This document shows positions 34,527-45,944 of a DNA stretch of 47,205 nucleotides, in pieces. The position numbers were made by a program, and so were the translations under genes. The DNA lies in assembly GCF_000333615.1 (NCBI RefSeq), contig NZ_BADL01000543.1, forward strand, positions 1 to 47,205, read 5' to 3'. The notes beneath the pieces are model-generated. The model had not been told where the DNA came from and ran no database searches. It saw only the letters and a program-made list of their open reading frames with translations. Position 1 is the first letter of the stretch. Each line of letters starts with the position of its first letter. Source of the DNA: Ideonella sp. B508-1 (GTDB lineage Bacteria; Pseudomonadota; Gammaproteobacteria; Burkholderiales; Burkholderiaceae_C).

Positions 34527-35012
34527 TCAGTGGTCGTCGGCCAGCACCTCGACCGCAATCAGTTGCTCGCGCAGGGCCCAGCGGGCACGCCAGCCGCCCG
34601 GGGCATCGAACAGGGGGTCCGGCGCGTCCACCGCCGCCAGGGCCACGTCCTCATGGCCATAGACCCGCCACTGGCCGCCGCGGGCCTGCAGCGCGGCCAG
34701 GCCGGCATCCAGCGGCGTCACCGGCTCGGGCCGCAGCTGGCCCAGGCCCAGCAGGTGGTCGGCCCGGTACAGCGGGGTGTCCCAGCCATGGGCGTCGGCC
34801 AGGGCGCAGATGGCCGGGCAGGCGCTGCGGGCATCGGCGCTCTCGGGCGTGCGATCGGCCATCTCCAGCAGCTCGCGGGCGGTGATGACATCGTGCACGG
34901 CCCAGGCCTCCAGCGGGTCCTGGGCGCAGACCTTGCGCAGGAAGTCGTCGGCGTCGTAGGCGAACCAGCAGTTCGCTGGCGCGGACTCGGGCTGTTCGAC
35001 CACGAAGATCAT
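34527..35012 (-). CDS. Unknown protein, last gene of the nifHDK unit
   Basis: I do not recognise this 161-residue protein. It is soluble and acidic, with paired tryptophans (GWDTPLYRADHLLG, GGWRARWALREQLIAVEVL) and two cysteine-containing segments (ANCWFAYD, SACPAICALADA). The start at 35012 (MIFVVEQPE) is taken because it follows the previous gene by 13 bases with an AAGGGGATAT-type site. Its place behind nifK, where nifT or nifY often stands, suggests a role in nitrogenase maturation or protection. That is positional inference. Confidence 0.75.
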   Translation of the reverse strand: MIFVVEQPESAPANCWFAYDADDFLRKVCAQDPLEAWAVHDVITARELLEMADRTPESADARSACPAICALADAHGWDTPLYRADHLLGLGQLRPEPVTPLDAGLAALQARGGQWRVYGHEDVALAAVDAPDPLFDAPGGWRARWALREQLIAVEVLADDH

Positions 35013-35025
35013 GGCCGATATCCCC

Positions 35026-35346
35026 TTATTCCACGCCTTCGGCGCAGGCCTTCTTCCAGACCGCCTGGCGCAGCCGCTCGGACACCGCCAGCGGTGTGCC
35101 ATCGAAGCTGTCATGGTGGCGGCGCAGCGCCGCCTGGGCCACCGAGGCTTCGGCCAGCGTCAGCGGCAGGCGACCGGCCATGTGGGTGGCCTTGGGAACG
35201 GCCTGCAGAATGGCCTGCCGGTTGGGATGCTCCTCCAGGACGACGATCTCGTCGGTCTCGGGCTGGCCCGCGAGACAGATCCAGCCGTTGATCACCTCGA
35301 CCAGACGACCGTCCAGCGTGGTCTTGACCCAAACTCGTTCGGACAT
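35026..35346 (-). CDS. Unknown protein directly downstream of nifK
   Basis: I do not recognise this 106-residue protein. It begins MSERVWVKTTLDGRLVEVINGW, a beta-hairpin start, and continues with a helical second half (LTLAEASVAQAALRRHHDSFDG, in two parts) ending WKKACAEGVE. It is not NifT, which has a different pattern and is shorter. Start 35346 has a GGAGG site at good spacing, 71 bases after nifK. Co-transcription with nifHDK is likely, since no terminator is seen between them. Confidence 0.78.
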   Translation of the reverse strand: MSERVWVKTTLDGRLVEVINGWICLAGQPETDEIVVLEEHPNRQAILQAVPKATHMAGRLPLTLAEASVAQAALRRHHDSFDGTPLAVSERLRQAVWKKACAEGVE

Positions 35347-35417
35347 CGCGGGCTCCTTGGAGGGAAGCAGGAAAACGGGACCGACCCGCGGCAGGCCGCG
35401 GGCCGGTTGGGGGGACA

Positions 35418-36977
35418 TCAGCGGATGATGTCGTAGCTGTAGTCCGTCTTGCCCGGGATGATGGTGTTGGCATCCAGGGTTTCGAAGTACTCGTCCAGGA
35501 ACATCACCAGCGTGCGCAGGGCACCCTCGTAGCCCCAGGTGGGGAAGCGGTGGTAGTGGTGACGGTCGAAGATCGGGAACACCATGCGGATCAGCGGGGT
35601 GCCGGTGTCACGCTCCAGGTACTTGCCGTAGGTGTTGCCGATCAGGAAGTCCACCGGCTCCACGTTCATCAGGCTGCGCATGTGCCACAGATCGCGCTTG
35701 GGGTAGGCCTTGCAGCCGGCACCGTAGGGCGACGCGTCGAACAGGGCCTGGACCTTGGTCGCCCAGTCCTCGGTGCCGTTGGTGGACAGCACGTGGGCCG
35801 GCTCGGCGCCCAGTTCCAGGATGAACTCGGTCAGGCCCAGCAGCTGGTCCGGGTCGCCGTACATCGCGAAGCGCTTGCCGTGCAGGTGGGCCTGACTGTC
35901 GGCCATGGCGTCCACCAGGCGGCCGCGTTCCTTGATCAGCTGATCGGGCACGTCCTTGCCGGTCAGGTCGGCGATGGCCTGGATGAAGCGGTCGGTGCCG
36001 GCCACGCCCACCGGGCAGTTCAGCACGACGACTTCCTGACCCTTGTCCTTCAGGTACTTGATCGTCTTCTCGGCGCAGTACTCCTGGAAGACGATGGTGG
36101 CCTTGGCGTTCAGGGCCTTCTCGACGGTGTCCTTGGTGGTGCCGCCTTCGTACATCCGGAACTCGCCGTCGGTGGGGGTGTCCCACACCTCGGACGGGTC
36201 GCAGATGATGTTGTAGCTGGCGCCGAACAGGTCGAAGATGCGCTTGATTTCGCGCATATTGCCCACGACGAAGCCGTCGAAGCCACCGATGAAGTTGATC
36301 GAGTCATCGGCCACACGGGTCAGCGGCGCGGTGGTGCCCGACTTGCCGTCCCAGAAGTGTTGCAGCACGCCCAGCAGCGCGTTGTCGTAGCCGGTGATGT
36401 GGCTGCCGACGAAGGCCGGGGTGTGGGCGTACGGCACGTCGAATTCGGCCGGGATGCTGCCCTTCTCCTTCGAGGTCTTGATGAAGGCGTTCAGGTCGTC
36501 ACCGATCACCTCGGCCATGCAGGTCGTCGAGACGGCGATCATGTCCGGCTTGTACAGGTTGTAGGTGTTGGCCAGGCCGTCGATCATGTTGTTCAGGCCG
36601 CCGAACACAGCGGCGTCTTCCGTCATCGACGAAGACACGCAGCTGGTCGGCTCCTTGAAGTGGCGGCTGAAGTGCGAGCGGTAGTAGGCCACGCAGCCTT
36701 GCGAGCCGTGCACGAAGGACAGGGTCTTGTGGAAGCCATTGGCCACGTAGACCGCGCCCAGGGGCTGGCAAGCCTTCGCCGGGTTCACGACCAGGGAGTC
36801 GCGGGCGAAGTTCTTCTCCATGTAGTCGCGGGACTTGGTCCAGTCGCGGATTTCCTGGACCTTGGTGTCGCTGTGGTTGAACTCGAAGTTCTCCTTCTTG
36901 TTCTTGAACAGCTCCTGGTATTCCGGCTCGCGGAACAGCATTTCGTGGTCAATGACCTTGTCGGCGTTTTGAGGCAT
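35418..36977 (-). CDS. nifK: Nitrogenase molybdenum-iron protein beta chain NifK
   Basis: NifK forms the alpha2-beta2 MoFe protein with NifD and shares the P-cluster. The 519-residue protein has the P-cluster cysteines in [27 protein letters not shown] and [12 protein letters not shown], followed by [22 protein letters not shown] sequence characteristic of NifK. The length is normal for a molybdenum nitrogenase beta chain with a full N-terminal extension. It lies 50 bases after nifD. No key residue is missing. Confidence 0.97.
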   Translation of the reverse strand: MPQNADKVIDHEMLFREPEYQELFKNKKENFEFNHSDTKVQEIRDWTKSRDYMEKNFARDSLVVNPAKACQPLGAVYVANGFHKTLSFVHGSQGCVAYYRSHFSRHFKEPTSCVSSSMTEDAAVFGGLNNMIDGLANTYNLYKPDMIAVSTTCMAEVIGDDLNAFIKTSKEKGSIPAEFDVPYAHTPAFVGSHITGYDNALLGVLQHFWDGKSGTTAPLTRVADDSINFIGGFDGFVVGNMREIKRIFDLFGASYNIICDPSEVWDTPTDGEFRMYEGGTTKDTVEKALNAKATIVFQEYCAEKTIKYLKDKGQEVVVLNCPVGVAGTDRFIQAIADLTGKDVPDQLIKERGRLVDAMADSQAHLHGKRFAMYGDPDQLLGLTEFILELGAEPAHVLSTNGTEDWATKVQALFDASPYGAGCKAYPKRDLWHMRSLMNVEPVDFLIGNTYGKYLERDTGTPLIRMVFPIFDRHHYHRFPTWGYEGALRTLVMFLDEYFETLDANTIIPGKTDYSYDIIR

Positions 36978-37027
36978 GGTGGCGCTCCAGACGATTCAGG
37001 TTGGATGGGCAGGGGACGAGCCGGGCT

Positions 37028-38494
37028 TCAAGCCGCCTTCTTCTTGAAGGGCAACTTGGACAGACCCCAGATCGGGCTGGAGATGGCCATGTCCATGTCA
37101 CGGGCGAAGATGGCGAAGCCGTCGTAGCCGTGGTACGGGCCGGAGTAGTCCCAGCTGTGCATCTGACGGAAAGGCACGCCCATCTTCTGGAAGACGTACT
37201 TTTCCTTGATGCCCGAGCCGACCAGGTCCGGCTGGACCTTCTCGACGAACTTCTCGAACTCGTAGCCGGTCACGTCGTCATAGATCAGCGTGCCGTCCTT
37301 GATGTAGTGGGTGGTGCGCTGGTAGTCGTCGTTGTGGGCGAACTCATAGCCCGTGCCGACCACTTCCATGCCCAGGTCCTCGTAGGCGCCGATCACGTGA
37401 CGCGGACGCAGGCCGCCCACATACAGCATGACCTTCTTGCCCTGCAGGCGCGGCTTGTACTTGGCGATCACCGCCTCGACCATCGGCTTGTACTTGGCGA
37501 TGACCTTCTCGGCGTTGGCCTTGATGGTGTCGTCGAAGTGGCTGGCGATTTCGCGCAGGCTCTTCTCGATCATGCTCGGGCCGAAGAAGTTGTATTCCAC
37601 CCAGGGAATGCCGTACTTCTCTTCCATGTGCCGGCTGATGTAGTTCATCGAGCGGTAGCAGTGCAGCACGTTGAGCTTGGCCTTGGGGGTGTTCTCCAGC
37701 TCGGCGATGGTGCCGTCACCGGACCATTGGGCGATCACGCGCAGACCCATCTCTTCGAGCAGGATGCGGCTGGACCAGGCGTCGCCACCGATGTTGTAGT
37801 CGCCGATGATGGCCACGTCGTAGGGGGTCGAGACGAAGTCCGGACGCTTGTTCGGATCGGTCTTGTCGAAGACCCAGTCGCGGATCGCGTCGTTGGCGAT
37901 GTGGTGGCCCAGCGATTGGGACACGCCGCGGAAGCCTTCGCAGCGCACCGGCACGATGGTCTTGCCTTCGTATTCCTTGGACTTCTTCTTCGAGACCGCC
38001 TCGATGTCGTCGCCGATCAGGCCGATCGGGCATTCCGACTGGATCGAGATGCCCTTGTTCAGCGGGAACAGGTCCTGGATCTCGTCGATGATCTTGTCGA
38101 GCTTCTTGTCACCGCCGAAGACGATGTCCTTCTCCTGGAAGTCGGAGGTGAACTGCATCGTCACGAAGGTGTCCACACCGGTCACGCCGATGTAGTAGTT
38201 GCGGCGGGCGGCCCAGCTGTACTGGCCGCAGCCCACCGGGCCGTGGGAGATGTGGATCATGTCCTTGATCGGACCCCACACCACGCCCTTGGAGCCGGCG
38301 TAGGCGCAGCCGCGGATGGTCATCACACCCGGCAGCGACTTGATGTTGGACTTCACGCCGCAGTCGGGCTTGCCTTCTTCGTAGGTGCCCAGGTGCTTGG
38401 CGCGACGCTTGGCCATCTTTTCGGGATAGGCCTTCAGGACTTCGTCGATCAGGGCCTTGTTCTCGGCCTTGCGGTCTTCAACAGTGATGCTCAT
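37028..38494 (-). CDS. nifD: Nitrogenase molybdenum-iron protein alpha chain NifD
   Basis: NifD holds FeMo-cofactor, the site of N2 reduction. The 488-residue protein has P-cluster cysteines ([36 protein letters not shown]), the FeMo-co cysteine in LHCYRSMNY and the cofactor histidine in [12 protein letters not shown]. Start 38494 ([15 protein letters not shown]) has a GGAG site; the frame upstream is spacer DNA. It follows nifH after 85 bases that contain a large hairpin. All ligands of a molybdenum, rather than vanadium or iron-only, enzyme are present. Confidence 0.97.
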   Translation of the reverse strand: MSITVEDRKAENKALIDEVLKAYPEKMAKRRAKHLGTYEEGKPDCGVKSNIKSLPGVMTIRGCAYAGSKGVVWGPIKDMIHISHGPVGCGQYSWAARRNYYIGVTGVDTFVTMQFTSDFQEKDIVFGGDKKLDKIIDEIQDLFPLNKGISIQSECPIGLIGDDIEAVSKKKSKEYEGKTIVPVRCEGFRGVSQSLGHHIANDAIRDWVFDKTDPNKRPDFVSTPYDVAIIGDYNIGGDAWSSRILLEEMGLRVIAQWSGDGTIAELENTPKAKLNVLHCYRSMNYISRHMEEKYGIPWVEYNFFGPSMIEKSLREIASHFDDTIKANAEKVIAKYKPMVEAVIAKYKPRLQGKKVMLYVGGLRPRHVIGAYEDLGMEVVGTGYEFAHNDDYQRTTHYIKDGTLIYDDVTGYEFEKFVEKVQPDLVGSGIKEKYVFQKMGVPFRQMHSWDYSGPYHGYDGFAIFARDMDMAISSPIWGLSKLPFKKKAA

Positions 38495-38532
38495 GGTGGA
38501 TGCTCCGTCAGGTTCCAGCGCGGGGGGTTGGG

Positions 38533-38564
38533 GCACCGGGCGGCGGCTGCCGCCGGCCCGGTGC
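38533..38564 (-). terminator. Large stem-loop between nifH and nifD
   Basis: GCACCGGGC-GGCGGC (38533-38547) pairs with GCCGCC-G-GCCCGGTGC (38549-38564) over 15 bp with one bulged G. No T-run follows. A hairpin at this place fits a partial terminator or 3' stabiliser that raises NifH above NifDK, as reported for nifH-nifD gaps in other diazotrophs. Confidence 0.65.
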
Positions 38565-38579
38565 GGGCCAAGGCCGTGA

Positions 38580-40469
<1,890 letters not shown>

Positions 40470-40473
<4 letters not shown>

Positions 40474-41060
40474 CCACCATCCAGGAAACCGCCTTCGCCC
40501 GCCTCGAGTCCGAAGGCCGCCTGCTCAACAGCGTGCTCAAGGCCGCCACCCACAAGCCCGGCCGCTTCGGCTTCCGCGGTGACATCGCCCTGAAGTTCCA
40601 GGTCAAGAAGGCCGACGAGGCCCGTCCGCCCGAAATCTCCTCGGACCAGGTCATTGCGGTGGCCCAGGCCGGTGAAAGCACCATCCCCTTCCTCGCCTGC
40701 TTCCTGCTGAGCTTCGAGTACCTGAAGATGCTGGCCGAGGTGCTGGGCGACACCCTCTCGCCCACCGGCAAGTACTTCCTCTTCGTCGACAACATCGACA
40801 TCTCGAAGAAGTACCAATGCGAGTACGGCGGCGCGACCTTCTACGTCCTGCCGATCGACGAATCCACCGTCTACAACGAGCTGCTGCAGCTGCTCTACAT
40901 CGACAAGGGCGACCTGAAGAAGCTCGACACCGCCGGCAAGACCGACGCCGTGGCCGACAAGGCCGCGAGCTTCAGCGACAGCTTCCCGAAGATCAGCTAC
41001 GAGGAAGGCCTGGCGCTGATGGGCCCGGTGCGCAACCTGTACGAAAACCGGCCGGTCTGA
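40470..41060 (+). CDS. Unknown protein between the nif globin and draT
   Basis: I do not recognise this 196-residue protein. It is soluble and has no cysteine cluster motif. Notable segments are PGRFGFRGDIALKFQVKK, PFLACFLLSFEYLKMLAEVLG, TGKYFLFVDNIDISKKYQC and FYVLPIDESTVYNELLQLLY. The only two cysteines lie in the second and third. Codon use is strongly G/C-ending, as in expressed nif genes. Translation is coupled to the globin (ATGA overlap), so the two products probably act together. Confidence 0.8.
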
Positions 41061-41074
41061 TGGCCCACCCCCTA

Positions 41075-41102
41075 CGGCCTTCGGCCGCCCCCTCAAGGGG
41101 GC
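41075..41102. repeat. REP-like double hairpin before draT
   Basis: CGGCC-TTC-GGCCG (41075-41087) is joined directly to GCCCCC-TCAA-GGGGGC (41087-41102). I recall such paired hairpins as common intergenic repeats in Burkholderiales. It separates the globin pair from draT and could act as a partial transcription stop. Confidence 0.55.
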
Positions 41103-41156
41103 ACCGCTGGCGGACCGGCAGAGCCGGATCCGCGGCGGTCGCTGGGTAAACAGCCC

Positions 41157-42008
41157 GTGCACTCTGAGGATGACCATGCGCAACCGCACCGCTGGTACAG
41201 CACCAACCTGGTCGGTGTGCCCGCCCCGGTGCTGGCCAGCGTCGCCTTCCATGCGCATCCGCAGGCCCTGCACATCGCCGGCACGCGGGAGGCCCACCCG
41301 GGCCTCTTCGCGCTGCTGGCCCGCGCCGACAGCCTGAACGAGGCGCGCGAGATGTTCGACCACTACCTCGGCACCGCCTTCGGCCTGCGCAAGCCTGATG
41401 CGGCCGAACTGGCCCGCCTGGGCCCGGCCGAACAGCGGCGCTGGCGCAGCAGCTGGCGCAAGCTGCTGCAGGGCTGGGGCATGGACGCCAACGGCCCGGC
41501 CGGCGCCGTGCTCAAGGGCTGGGTGGAAAGCCGCTTCGGCCTGGTGCCGCGCTTCCACCGCGCGCCGCTGGGCCGCTTTCCTTCGCCGCCCTGGGTGCGC
41601 TACCTGGAAGAGAAGGCCGCCAGCCGTTACCACAACAACAACATCCACCAGCAGCTCGACCTGCTGTACGAGTTCTGCCAATGGGCCCTGGCGCGCTTTG
41701 GCATCCCGGGGCACAGCGCGCCCGGCGCGCGCCACATCACGCTCTGGCGCGGCACCCTGCTGAGCGAGGAGCAGCGCGTGGGCCCGGGCCCCCTGCGCCG
41801 CCAGGGCACGCTGCGCCTGAACAACCTGGTCTCCTTCAGCCTGGATGCAACGGAGGCCGGCTGCTTCGGCGACACGGTCTTCCGCACCGCCCTGCCGGCC
41901 TGCAAGCTGCTGGTCTTTCCCGGTCTGCTGCCGGGCCAGGTGCTGCAGGGCGAGCAGGAGGTGCTGTCCCTGGGCGGCGATGTCGAGGTGGAGATCGTCC
42001 ATGTCTGA
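41157..42008 (+). CDS. draT: DraT, NAD+-dinitrogenase-reductase ADP-ribosyltransferase
   Basis: DraT switches nitrogenase off by ADP-ribosylating an arginine of NifH when ammonium appears or energy drops. The 283-residue protein matches the family through its start (HRWYSTNLVGVPAPVLASVAF), the central RYHNNNIHQQLDLLYEF segment and ITLWRGTLLSEEQ near the catalytic region. The start is a GTG at 41157, because the nearby ATG is out of frame; it has a weak ribosome binding site. It overlaps draG by 8 bases. The target residue is present in NifH of this window. Confidence 0.95.
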   Translation: MHSEDDHAQPHRWYSTNLVGVPAPVLASVAFHAHPQALHIAGTREAHPGLFALLARADSLNEAREMFDHYLGTAFGLRKPDAAELARLGPAEQRRWRSSWRKLLQGWGMDANGPAGAVLKGWVESRFGLVPRFHRAPLGRFPSPPWVRYLEEKAASRYHNNNIHQQLDLLYEFCQWALARFGIPGHSAPGARHITLWRGTLLSEEQRVGPGPLRRQGTLRLNNLVSFSLDATEAGCFGDTVFRTALPACKLLVFPGLLPGQVLQGEQEVLSLGGDVEVEIVHV

Positions 42009-42951
42009 CACCGACGGCCGCTTCGCCCGGCTCTACGACAAGGCCCTGGGCGCCTACCTGGGCCTGGCCATCGGCGACGCCCTGGGCGCCACCGTCGAGT
42101 TCATGCGCCCCCGCGAGATCCAGGCCCAGTACGGCGTGCACCGCGACATCATCGGCGGCGGCTGGCTGCGCCTGGCCCGCGGCCAGGTGACCGACGACAC
42201 CACCATGAGCCTGGCCCTGGGCGACGCCCTGCTGCTGGGGGGCGAAGGCGCGCTGCGCGGCCTGGCCGCGGGCGACACCGCCCTCACCGAAGGCATCGCG
42301 CAGGCCTATGTGCGCTGGTGGCGCGGCAAGCCGGTGGACTGCGGCCACACCTGCCGCCGCGGCATCCTGCGCTATGTGAACGAGGGCACGCTGGCCGGCC
42401 CGCCCAACGAGGGCGATGGCGGCAACGGCGCGCTGATGCGCAACCTGCCCGCCGCCCTGGCCACGCTGGGCGACGACACCCTGTTCGAACAGGTCTCGCT
42501 GGCCCAGGCCCGCATCACCCACCACCACCCGCTGTCCGACGCCGCCACGCTGGGCCTGGGCCAGCTGCTGCGCGCCCTGCTGCACAGCGAGGATCCGGCC
42601 CTGCCGGCCCGCTGGGCCGCGACCTGGGTACAGGCCCAGCCCGCCTTCCGCTTCACGCCCTACCCCGGCCGCGCCACCGCCTATGTGGTGGACACGGTGC
42701 AGACCGTGCTGCACCATCTGACGCAGCACCCCTTCTTCGAGGAGGCCCTGGTGGCCACCGTCAACCAGGGCGACGACGCCGACACCACCGGCGCCCTGGT
42801 GGGCATGCTGGCCGGGGCCCGCTGCGGCGCCAGCGGCCTGCCGCCGCGCTGGGTGCAGCGCCTGCAACCCGCCACCGTGCAGGCCATCACCGACCAGACC
42901 AGTGGCCTGCTGGCCCTGTCCCAGCGCCTGGCGGAGGCCCCCCATGTCTGA
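42001..42951 (+). CDS. draG: DraG, dinitrogenase-reductase-activating glycohydrolase
   Basis: DraG removes ADP-ribose from NifH and reactivates nitrogenase. The 316-residue protein belongs to the binuclear-manganese ADP-ribosylglycohydrolase family. It has AIGDALGATVEFM, the metal-binding TDDTTMSLALGDALL and the C-terminal NQGDDADTTGALVGMLAG motif. Start 42001 lies inside the last codons of draT (8-base overlap), and the next gene also overlaps by 8 bases, so draT-draG-nitroreductase is a tightly coupled set. Confidence 0.96.
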   Translation: MSDTDGRFARLYDKALGAYLGLAIGDALGATVEFMRPREIQAQYGVHRDIIGGGWLRLARGQVTDDTTMSLALGDALLLGGEGALRGLAAGDTALTEGIAQAYVRWWRGKPVDCGHTCRRGILRYVNEGTLAGPPNEGDGGNGALMRNLPAALATLGDDTLFEQVSLAQARITHHHPLSDAATLGLGQLLRALLHSEDPALPARWAATWVQAQPAFRFTPYPGRATAYVVDTVQTVLHHLTQHPFFEEALVATVNQGDDADTTGALVGMLAGARCGASGLPPRWVQRLQPATVQAITDQTSGLLALSQRLAEAPHV

Positions 42952-44629
42952 CACCCTCCTCGCCCCGGCGGACGACGCCCTGCGTGTGCAACGCAGCGCG
43001 CTGGCCGCGGCCTACCACGAGCGCAGCAAGCACCGGCTGGAACGCTACGCCAATGGCCCAGAGACCCTGGACTGGGACGCCCAGCCCGACCCCTTCCGCC
43101 GCTACCGCGGGGCCCCGCTGCAGCCCCTGCCCCTGCTCGCCCAGGACCCGGCCACGCCCTGGGACGCGCTGCACCGGCCCGGCGCCGTGGCGGCCCAGCC
43201 CTTCAGCCTGGCCAGCCTGGGCGCGCTGTTCGAGCTGAGCCTGGCCCTGGCCGCCTGGAAGCAGGCTGGGCCGGACCGCTGGTCGGTGCGCATCAATCCC
43301 TCCAGCGGCAACCTGCACCCCACCGAGGGCTGGCTGCTGTGCCAGGGCGTGCCCGGCCTGGCCGATGGCGTACACCACTACGCCCCGCACGAACACGCGC
43401 TGGAGCTGCGTGCCGCGCTGCCGGCCAGCCCGGCGCCCACATCGCCACGCGTCTTTGTGGCTCAGAGCAGCATCGCCTGGCGCGAGGCCTGGAAGTACGG
43501 CGAGCGCGCCCTGCGCTACTGCCTGCTGGACGCCGGCCACGCCGCCGGGGCCCTGGCCTATGCCGCCGCGCTGCAGGGCTGGCAGCTGCAGCCCTGCCCG
43601 GTGGCCGCGGCGGATCTGGCCGCCTGGCTGGGTCTGGACCGCGACATGGACTTCCCCGGTGGCGCCGAGTGCGAGGAGCCCGAGCTGCTGTTCGAGCTGC
43701 GGCCACCCGACACCGCCGCGGCGCCTCTGCCGGGCGACTGGCTGAGCCAGCCGCTGTGGCAAGGCCAGGCCAACCGGCTGGACGCGCACCCGATGTACCG
43801 CTGGCCGGTGATCGACCAGACCCTGGAGGCCACCCGGCCCACGGCGGGCGCGGCCACCGCCGAGGCCCCCCTGCCGCAGGCCACCACCGTCCCACCGCAG
43901 GCCGCGCCCGAGCCGGCCGCCAGCCTGATCCGCCGACGCCGCAGCGCCCAGCGCTTCGACGCCCAGGCCCGGCTGGACCGCACGGCGCTGTGGCCCCTGC
44001 TGCAGGCCCTGCTACCCGGTCGCCTGCCCTTCTCCGCCCTGCCCGAGGCGGACCATGTGCATGTGCTGCTCTTCGCCCACCGGGTGGACGGCCTGGCGCC
44101 GGGCGCCTACCTGCTGCCCCGCAGCGAGGCCGGCGCCACGCTGCTGCGTCGCCAGCTGCCGGTGTCGCTGGACTGGGCGCCGGTGGCCGAGGCACCGGCC
44201 GACCTACCGCTGTGGCGCCTGGCCGCCAACCCGGCCCTGGCCGGCACGCTGCGCACCCTCAACTGCCACCAGGCCCTGGGCTCGGACGCCATCCTGGGCC
44301 TGGCCCTGCTGGCCGAGTTCCAGCCCCTGCCCACGCCCTGGGCCTACCGCGAGCGCCTGATGGAGGCCGGCCTGCTGGGCCAGGCCCTGTACCTGCAGGC
44401 CGAGGCCATGAGCCTGGCCGGCACCGGCATCGGCTGCTTCTTCGACGACGCCCTGCACCAGCTCATCGGCCTGACGCCCACCGCCGCGCCACAGGCCGCC
44501 CTGCAGTCGGTCTACCACTTCACCATCGGCCGTGCGCTGACGGACAGCCGCATCGCCACCACCGCGCCCTACGCCCACCTGCCGGCCTGGCCCGAGCGCC
44601 TGGCCGACACCTCCAGGAGCCCCGCATGA
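42944..44629 (+). CDS. Tandem nitroreductase-domain (SagB/ThcOx type) oxidoreductase
   Basis: The 561-residue protein has two FMN-nitroreductase-like domains. The first (about residues 70-270) has SVRINPSSGNLHPTEGWLL, the SagB-type FMN motif, and ALRYCLLDAGHAAGALAYAA. The second (about 330-545) has IRRRRSAQRFD, GLLGQALYLQAEAMSLAGTG and CFFDD. Proteins of this double form occur near nif genes in other diazotrophs, but their reaction is unknown. There is no cyclodehydratase or precursor peptide nearby, so azoline oxidation in natural-product synthesis is unlikely. It overlaps draG by 8 bases and the rhodanese gene by 4. Confidence 0.85.
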   Translation: MSDTLLAPADDALRVQRSALAAAYHERSKHRLERYANGPETLDWDAQPDPFRRYRGAPLQPLPLLAQDPATPWDALHRPGAVAAQPFSLASLGALFELSLALAAWKQAGPDRWSVRINPSSGNLHPTEGWLLCQGVPGLADGVHHYAPHEHALELRAALPASPAPTSPRVFVAQSSIAWREAWKYGERALRYCLLDAGHAAGALAYAAALQGWQLQPCPVAAADLAAWLGLDRDMDFPGGAECEEPELLFELRPPDTAAAPLPGDWLSQPLWQGQANRLDAHPMYRWPVIDQTLEATRPTAGAATAEAPLPQATTVPPQAAPEPAASLIRRRRSAQRFDAQARLDRTALWPLLQALLPGRLPFSALPEADHVHVLLFAHRVDGLAPGAYLLPRSEAGATLLRRQLPVSLDWAPVAEAPADLPLWRLAANPALAGTLRTLNCHQALGSDAILGLALLAEFQPLPTPWAYRERLMEAGLLGQALYLQAEAMSLAGTGIGCFFDDALHQLIGLTPTAAPQAALQSVYHFTIGRALTDSRIATTAPYAHLPAWPERLADTSRSPA

Positions 44630-45465
44630 ACGAGCGACCTTTTCACCGCCTGACGGCGGCCCAGGCCGGTGCCTGGCTGCAGGCCCGGCCCGACGCCCTG
44701 CTGCTGGACGCCCGCGAGGCCCGGCATCACGCCATGAGCCACCTGGCCGGCTGCACCCGGCTGGACGGCCGCAACCACGAAGCCCTGCTGATGCGCGAGC
44801 GCAAGAGCCGGCCGGTCTTCATCTACTGCTACCACGGCAACGCCAGCCAGACCTGGGCCGGCATGTTCGCCGACTTCGGCTTCACCGAGGTGGCCGACCT
44901 GATCGGCGGCTGGAGCGCCGTCGATGGCGGGGGCCGGCTGTACGGCCCGCAGCCGCTGGAGGCCGTCTTCCCGCCGGCCCCGCCCGCCACGCCCAGCGCG
45001 ACTGTCACCCGTCCGGTGCCCGCGGGCCTGGCCGCCTGGCTCACGGCCCAGGGCTTCGACCCGAGCGAGCCCGCTGCGCCCGGGCCGCACGGCAACACCC
45101 CGCTGATGCACGCCGCCTGGCGCGGCGCCCACCATGTGCTGGACGAGCTGCTGGCCCTGGACGTGCCGCTGGACGCCACCAACGGCGACGGCAACAACGC
45201 CCTGTGGCTGGCCTGCGTGAACGGCGAGCCGGGCCTGATCCGCGCGCTGGCTGCCCGCGGCGTGCCGCTGGACCATGCCAACCTGACCGGCGCCACCGCG
45301 CTCATGTACGCCGCCTCGGCCGGCAAGGCCGAGGTGGTGGCCACCCTGCTGGCCCTGGGCGCCGACCCGCATCGGCGCACCCAGGACGACTTCAGCGCCC
45401 TGGACATGGCCGCCACGGTTGAATGCCTGCACCTGCTGCGCAGCGCCACCCGGCAGGCCGCCTGA
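44626..45465 (+). CDS. Rhodanese domain fused to ankyrin repeats
   Basis: The 279-residue protein has an N-terminal GlpE-type rhodanese domain with active-site Cys68 in CYHGNASQT. A linker (about residues 115-145) leads to three or four ankyrin repeats (HGNTPLMHAAWRGAHHVLDELL, DGNNALWLACVNGEPGLIRAL and TGATALMYAASAGKAEVVATLL, each one repeat). Rhodanese moves sulfane sulfur and ankyrin repeats bind protein partners, so it could deliver sulfur to a nif protein; that is inference. It overlaps the nitroreductase gene by 4 bases. Confidence 0.88.
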   Translation: MNERPFHRLTAAQAGAWLQARPDALLLDAREARHHAMSHLAGCTRLDGRNHEALLMRERKSRPVFIYCYHGNASQTWAGMFADFGFTEVADLIGGWSAVDGGGRLYGPQPLEAVFPPAPPATPSATVTRPVPAGLAAWLTAQGFDPSEPAAPGPHGNTPLMHAAWRGAHHVLDELLALDVPLDATNGDGNNALWLACVNGEPGLIRALAARGVPLDHANLTGATALMYAASAGKAEVVATLLALGADPHRRTQDDFSALDMAATVECLHLLRSATRQAA

Positions 45466-45476
45466 AGGAGATCCGC

Positions 45477-45941
45477 ATGACCGCCCTGCTCTTCTTTGAA
45501 AAGCCCGGCTGCGGTGGCAACGCCCGCCAGAAAGCCGCCCTGCTGGCCGCCGGCCACACCCTGCAGGTGCGCAGCCTGCTGGCCGAACCCTGGACCCGCG
45601 AGCGCCTGCTGGCCTTTCTCGCCCCGCTGCCGGTGGCCCAGTGGTTCAACCGGGCCGCCCCGCGCGTGAAGAACGGCGAAGTGCAGCCCGAGGCCCTGGA
45701 CGCCGAGGCTGCGTTGGCCCTGCTGCTGGCCGAGCCGCTGCTGATCCGCCGCCCGCTGATGCAGCGCCTGGACAACGACAGCCGCTGCGTCGGCTTCGAC
45801 ACCGCCGAGGTCAATGCCTGGGTGGGCCTGACGCCCGCCAGCACCGCCCGCGCCAGCCTGGAGGGCTGCGCCTCGCCCCTCGAACGCTGCGCCGCGCCCG
45901 CCGCGCAGCGCGCCCCATCCACCCCTGTTGCAGGAGCCTGA
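45477..45941 (+). CDS. nifO: NifO/ArsC-Spx-like nitrogenase-associated protein
   Basis: The 154-residue protein has the ArsC/Spx thioredoxin-like fold. FFEKPGCGGNARQKAALLAAGH keeps one cysteine (Cys11), followed by EPWTRERLLAFL, PVAQWFNRAAPRVKNGEV and LLIRRPLM, the pattern of the NifO nitrogenase-associated group. In Azotobacter NifO is linked to molybdenum partition between nitrogenase and nitrate reductase. The first 22-residue motif is described in the family pattern G-C-x-x-N-x-R-Q-K. Start 45477 has an AAGGAG site, 11 bases after the rhodanese gene. Confidence 0.85.
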   Translation: MTALLFFEKPGCGGNARQKAALLAAGHTLQVRSLLAEPWTRERLLAFLAPLPVAQWFNRAAPRVKNGEVQPEALDAEAALALLLAEPLLIRRPLMQRLDNDSRCVGFDTAEVNAWVGLTPASTARASLEGCASPLERCAAPAAQRAPSTPVAGA

Positions 45942-45944
45942 TCC

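Noticed and set aside
35026..35346. Assignment of the gene after nifK as nifT
   Set aside because: The length and sequence pattern do not match NifT.
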